Below, piece after piece: positions 61,654 to 64,000 of a stretch of DNA of 64,000 nt (position 1 is the stretch's first letter; every line of letters begins with the position of its first letter). The DNA is taken from assembly GCA_035535015.1 (NCBI GenBank), contig DATLQU010000004.1:1-64000 (forward strand). The letters are read 5' to 3'. Under the pieces are notes generated by a model that worked only from the letters and a program-made list of their open reading frames with translations, was not told where the DNA came from and did no database searches. A program made the translations under genes and the position numbers. The DNA comes from Palsa-661 sp035535015. GTDB taxonomy: Bacteria > Actinomycetota > Acidimicrobiia > Acidimicrobiales > UBA8190.

Positions 61654-62553
61654 ATGGCGGCGCGCATGCACGACGAGGAGATCGAGATAGACGACGCTCT
61701 CGTCCGCCATCTCGTTGCCACCCAGTTCCCCGAGCTTGCCGACAGGCAGATCAAACGGGTCGAGCCGTGGGGTACCGACAACGCCATCTACCGACTCGGT
61801 GACGATCTCGTCATTCGCCTACCCCGTATCCACTGGGCGACGGAGCAAGTCGAGCGGGAAGCAACGTGGCTACCCCGCCTTGCTCCGTATCTTCCCATCG
61901 CCGTGCCAGAGCCGATTGCCATCGGTGAGCCAGACGTCGGCTATCCCTATCGCTGGGCAGTGCATCGATGGCTTCCTGGCGACGCTGCCACAATCTCCAG
62001 GATGGATGATCCTTTGCGTTTCGCGCTCAACCTTGCGAACGTCATCCGAGCGCTGCAGACCGTGCCTACTGACGGTGCCCCAGAAGCTCGCAATCGGGCA
62101 CGACCATTGCAGGAGTACAACGATGCGACCGTGGGGGCCATCACCTTCGCCAGCGAACTGATCGACGATGAGCGAGCCAGGGCTGTGTGGGAAGAGGCGC
62201 TGGCAGCCCCTCCGTATCGAGGTGCCCCTGTTTGGGTTCACGGAGACATCGAGGGTAACTGCCTTTTGACGGACGGCCAGCTCTCCGGGATCGTGGACTG
62301 GGGTTCAGCTTGCGTCGGTGACCCCGCTGTCGACATTCAAGTTGTTTGGTCTCCGCTTTTTACCGATGACTCCCGTTCGGCGTTTCTCGAGACCCTTTAC
62401 GTTGACGAAGCCACCCTGACCCGGAGCCGGGGTGCAGCGATACACCAGGCGTGCGCCGCCCTCCCCTACTACCTCAACACCTATCCGCTGATTGTCGAGC
62501 GGTCATGGCACAAGTTGGCCACGCTGGGCGTCGAGCCACGAAGAGCCTTGTAG
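61654..62553 (+). CDS. Aminoglycoside phosphotransferase (APH)-family kinase
   Basis: 299 residues. The catalytic loop VWVHGDIEGNCLLTDG and the metal-binding segment LSGIVDWGSACVGDPAVDIQ are typical of APH(3')/APH(2'')-like kinases, with NAIYRLGDDLVIRLPR forming the N-lobe nucleotide site. It phosphorylates an unknown hydroxylated substrate; resistance is possible but not implied, since many such genes are metabolic. The ATG at 61654 and one at 61666 are both possible starts. No operon partners. Confidence 0.82.
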   Translation: MAARMHDEEIEIDDALVRHLVATQFPELADRQIKRVEPWGTDNAIYRLGDDLVIRLPRIHWATEQVEREATWLPRLAPYLPIAVPEPIAIGEPDVGYPYRWAVHRWLPGDAATISRMDDPLRFALNLANVIRALQTVPTDGAPEARNRARPLQEYNDATVGAITFASELIDDERARAVWEEALAAPPYRGAPVWVHGDIEGNCLLTDGQLSGIVDWGSACVGDPAVDIQVVWSPLFTDDSRSAFLETLYVDEATLTRSRGAAIHQACAALPYYLNTYPLIVERSWHKLATLGVEPRRAL

Positions 62554-62955
62554 AGGAAAGACCAAAGGCAGGACCATACGAGGCTCGGCGGTGTCGGTAT
62601 CACCCGGACTCGCCTGCAAGTGCGACGGTCGAAAACGTTCCGAACCGAGAAGAGAGCGCCGTTGAAACTAAGCGCTGGGATTGTCGAATTGCCATGCGTC
62701 GCTTCGCCACTTCGACGCACGGGTCATGCGGGAACTCCGATACCGGGCGGCTTCGATTTCTCGACCTGTGGGCCTCTACGGGCAACGGTACGCGTGTCCT
62801 TGGCTCTGGACTTGGCGCCTCGCACCTGGTCTCGGAGTATCGGGTGAGCTGACCTCGGTCCTCCGATCCTCAGGATTGACGACGCATCAGATCTAGCAGG
62901 ACGCCTACGGTGGCCAGTCTGTCTTCCTCGGCTCGGAGGCGACGGACAAGATCCC
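62554..62955. other. Intergenic region upstream of a truncated secreted-protein gene
   Basis: About 400 bases without a supportable gene. Short open frames here have no start signals or family resemblance. Confidence 0.4.
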
Positions 62956-63114
62956 ATGCGTGCATCGAACAGGTCACGGAATCGACGGCCGGGGCTGAGG
63001 CTCTTCGCCGCCAGTCTGGTGCTGGGGCTCACCACCGTCTTTGTGACCGCGCTTCCGGCTTCTGTGACGTCCGCCGCCACTTTCACCGTCACGAAGTCCA
63101 GGTGGGCCATATGA
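62956..63114 (+). pseudogene. Truncated 5' remnant of a secreted protein gene
   Basis: A 52-codon frame beginning MRASNRSRNRRPGLRLFAAS is a clear signal peptide (LVLGLTTVFVTALPASVTSA), close in style to that of the kelch-like protein, followed by ATFTVTKS and then a stop after nine more codons. The start of a CSLREA-type secreted protein (usual motif ATFTVTKxxDxxDG) is the likely origin. The rest of the domain is missing, so this is probably a decayed or deleted gene end. The gene is too short to code for a mature product. Confidence 0.65.
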
Positions 63115-63229
63115 AAGGATGCGCGCGTGTGTGTGAATTCGGGACCAGACCCTTGAAAAGGCCCTGGTCGCTCGATCTTTTGGAAACCTGCGACACGCTC
63201 AGATCCGCCGGGCGGTAACCCTTCTCGTT
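63115..63229. other. Gap between the signal-peptide remnant and a convergent gene
   Basis: No additional CSLREA-like coding sequence could be followed in any frame, consistent with truncation of the remnant. Confidence 0.3.
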
Positions 63230-64000
63230 TCAGGCCGAGGGTGGTCCGAGACCCGGCCGGGCGATGTGATCGTGGGTGACGCCACCGGGGGCGCGTTGCG
63301 GCGGCCGATGGGGGGCGACCACGCCGGCGCGCAGATGCCGACGCGACCCCGACCACGGTGCCGGCGGGGCCGTCACCCGGTCACAGAGCCGGTAGGCGAC
63401 GTTCTCGTAGTTGACCCGCCAGCCCCGGAAGTCGGGCCAGGCCTCCTCGGCCGTCCGCTCGATCGGGAATCCCGACGCCCGCAGCATGTCGACGGCGACG
63501 GCGAACTCCTCGTAGCTCAGCAGGATGGGGCCCTCGGGACTGGGGTCGGGATCGACCTTCCATCCGAGCATCCGGGCGATCCGCGTGAGGGCGGTCAACC
63601 CCATCCGCAGACACAGGCGCGCCTGGGACGAAGCCGTGCTCGGCGACAGCGCCAGGTGCATGGCGGCGCCGTCGAGCACGGCCAGCAGGCCGACCAGCCA
63701 CGAGAACCAGGGCTCCGGGGAACGGAAGAGGAGGAGAACCGGGTAGGTGGTGTGGCTCTCGGCCAGATCGGCGGCCCACAACTCCCAGTCGGCGTAGAAG
63801 GCGGGCAGGGCGTCGATGATCCCCACCAACTGGTGCCGGGCCAGCAGCTCCGGGCCCCAGGCCGGTACACCGGCCCGGCTCTCGAGCATGGCCACCAGGG
63901 CCTCGCGTTTGTTGAAGGCGCCGTAGAGAGCGGGCAGGTAGGCGATCTGCAGGGCCACCACCACAACCCAGCAAGCGCCGGCCACGATGTCGACGGCATC
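63230..64000 (-). CDS. Conserved hypothetical membrane protein, C-terminal part (runs off the edge)
   Basis: At least 256 residues; the frame is open to the right end of the window, so the N-terminus lies beyond. Membrane helices are seen near GACWVVVVALQIAYLPALYG and in PEPWFSWLVGLLAVLDGAAM; the C-terminal half is soluble, with RTAEEAWPDFRGWRVNYENV near its end. The first visible segment looks like the end of a helix bundle as in small ion-channel-like proteins, but I do not recognise a named family. The last 30 residues are basic and Pro-rich. Confidence 0.6.
   Translation of the reverse strand, partial: DAVDIVAGACWVVVVALQIAYLPALYGAFNKREALVAMLESRAGVPAWGPELLARHQLVGIIDALPAFYADWELWAADLAESHTTYPVLLLFRSPEPWFSWLVGLLAVLDGAAMHLALSPSTASSQARLCLRMGLTALTRIARMLGWKVDPDPSPEGPILLSYEEFAVAVDMLRASGFPIERTAEEAWPDFRGWRVNYENVAYRLCDRVTAPPAPWSGSRRHLRAGVVAPHRPPQRAPGGVTHDHIARPGLGPPSA

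Noticed and set aside
62724..63356. 210-codon minus-strand frame near the right end
   Set aside because: Composition is shadow-like and it overlaps the signal-peptide remnant on the plus strand and the end of the membrane protein gene.

Overview
The window is high-GC DNA that reads as actinobacterial. The signs are a WhiB-type regulator, a PimB-like mannosyltransferase, a DipZ-type CcdA-thioredoxin fusion, an F420-type LLM oxidoreductase, a wax-ester synthase/DGAT, a TgpA-DUF58-MoxR cluster, and many genes whose only visible start signal is a TAnnnT box 6-8 nt before the start codon (leaderless style). A class II ribonucleotide reductase, the lipid genes and the uncharacterised secreted families fit the Acidimicrobiia better than mycobacteria or streptomycetes, but that placement is inference. 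No rRNA, tRNA or CRISPR array was seen.

Left end (1-7.9 kb) looks accessory. It holds two tandem copies of an uncharacterised secreted two-domain protein, the second broken by a one-base frameshift in its signal peptide. Small solo genes follow (methyltransferase, GNAT, YdeI-like, PhyH-like dioxygenase), with several dispersed intergenic repeats, a perfect inverted repeat over a ribosome binding site, and a VapBC-like pair with a palindrome over its start.

From 8 to 52 kb the DNA is mostly dense chromosomal core. The RNase P RNA gene (minus strand) sits beside xseA-xseB. Next come a lipid/acyl-CoA block (acyl-CoA ligase, thiolase, DUF35 protein), a GcvR-like ACT protein, peptide deformylase, an ETHE1-like hydrolase, a ferredoxin reductase, and the TgpA-DUF58-MoxR operon. 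After these lie an APH-like kinase with a lipocalin-like partner, WS/DGAT, a PYROXD2-like flavoprotein, and a glycerol block (glpD, AGPS-like flavoprotein, FGGY kinase). Divergent from glpD is a Fur/PerR-type regulator with its own operator, followed by rubrerythrin and DUF3501, an apparent peroxide/iron stress unit. Then come whiB, RidA, a DinB-like protein, acyl-CoA dehydrogenase, trpD, a DnaQ-like exonuclease, PimB-like GT4, ROK glucokinase, LLM oxidoreductase, aminotransferase, TetR, PlsC, DipZ, an MFS transporter fused to a winged helix, and glpK.

At 52.2-57.4 kb is a class II (adenosylcobalamin) ribonucleotide reductase interrupted by two LAGLIDADG inteins. Each is inserted exactly before a conserved catalytic cysteine, and the second has Arg instead of His before its terminal Asn. 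An NrdR-box-like palindrome lies upstream.

Right end (57.6-64 kb) turns accessory again: a third copy of the secreted two-domain protein, a 905-residue secreted kelch-like protein with 11 near-identical repeats, an aminoglycoside-phosphotransferase-like kinase, a 52-codon remnant of another secreted protein, and the C-terminal part of a membrane protein that runs off the edge.
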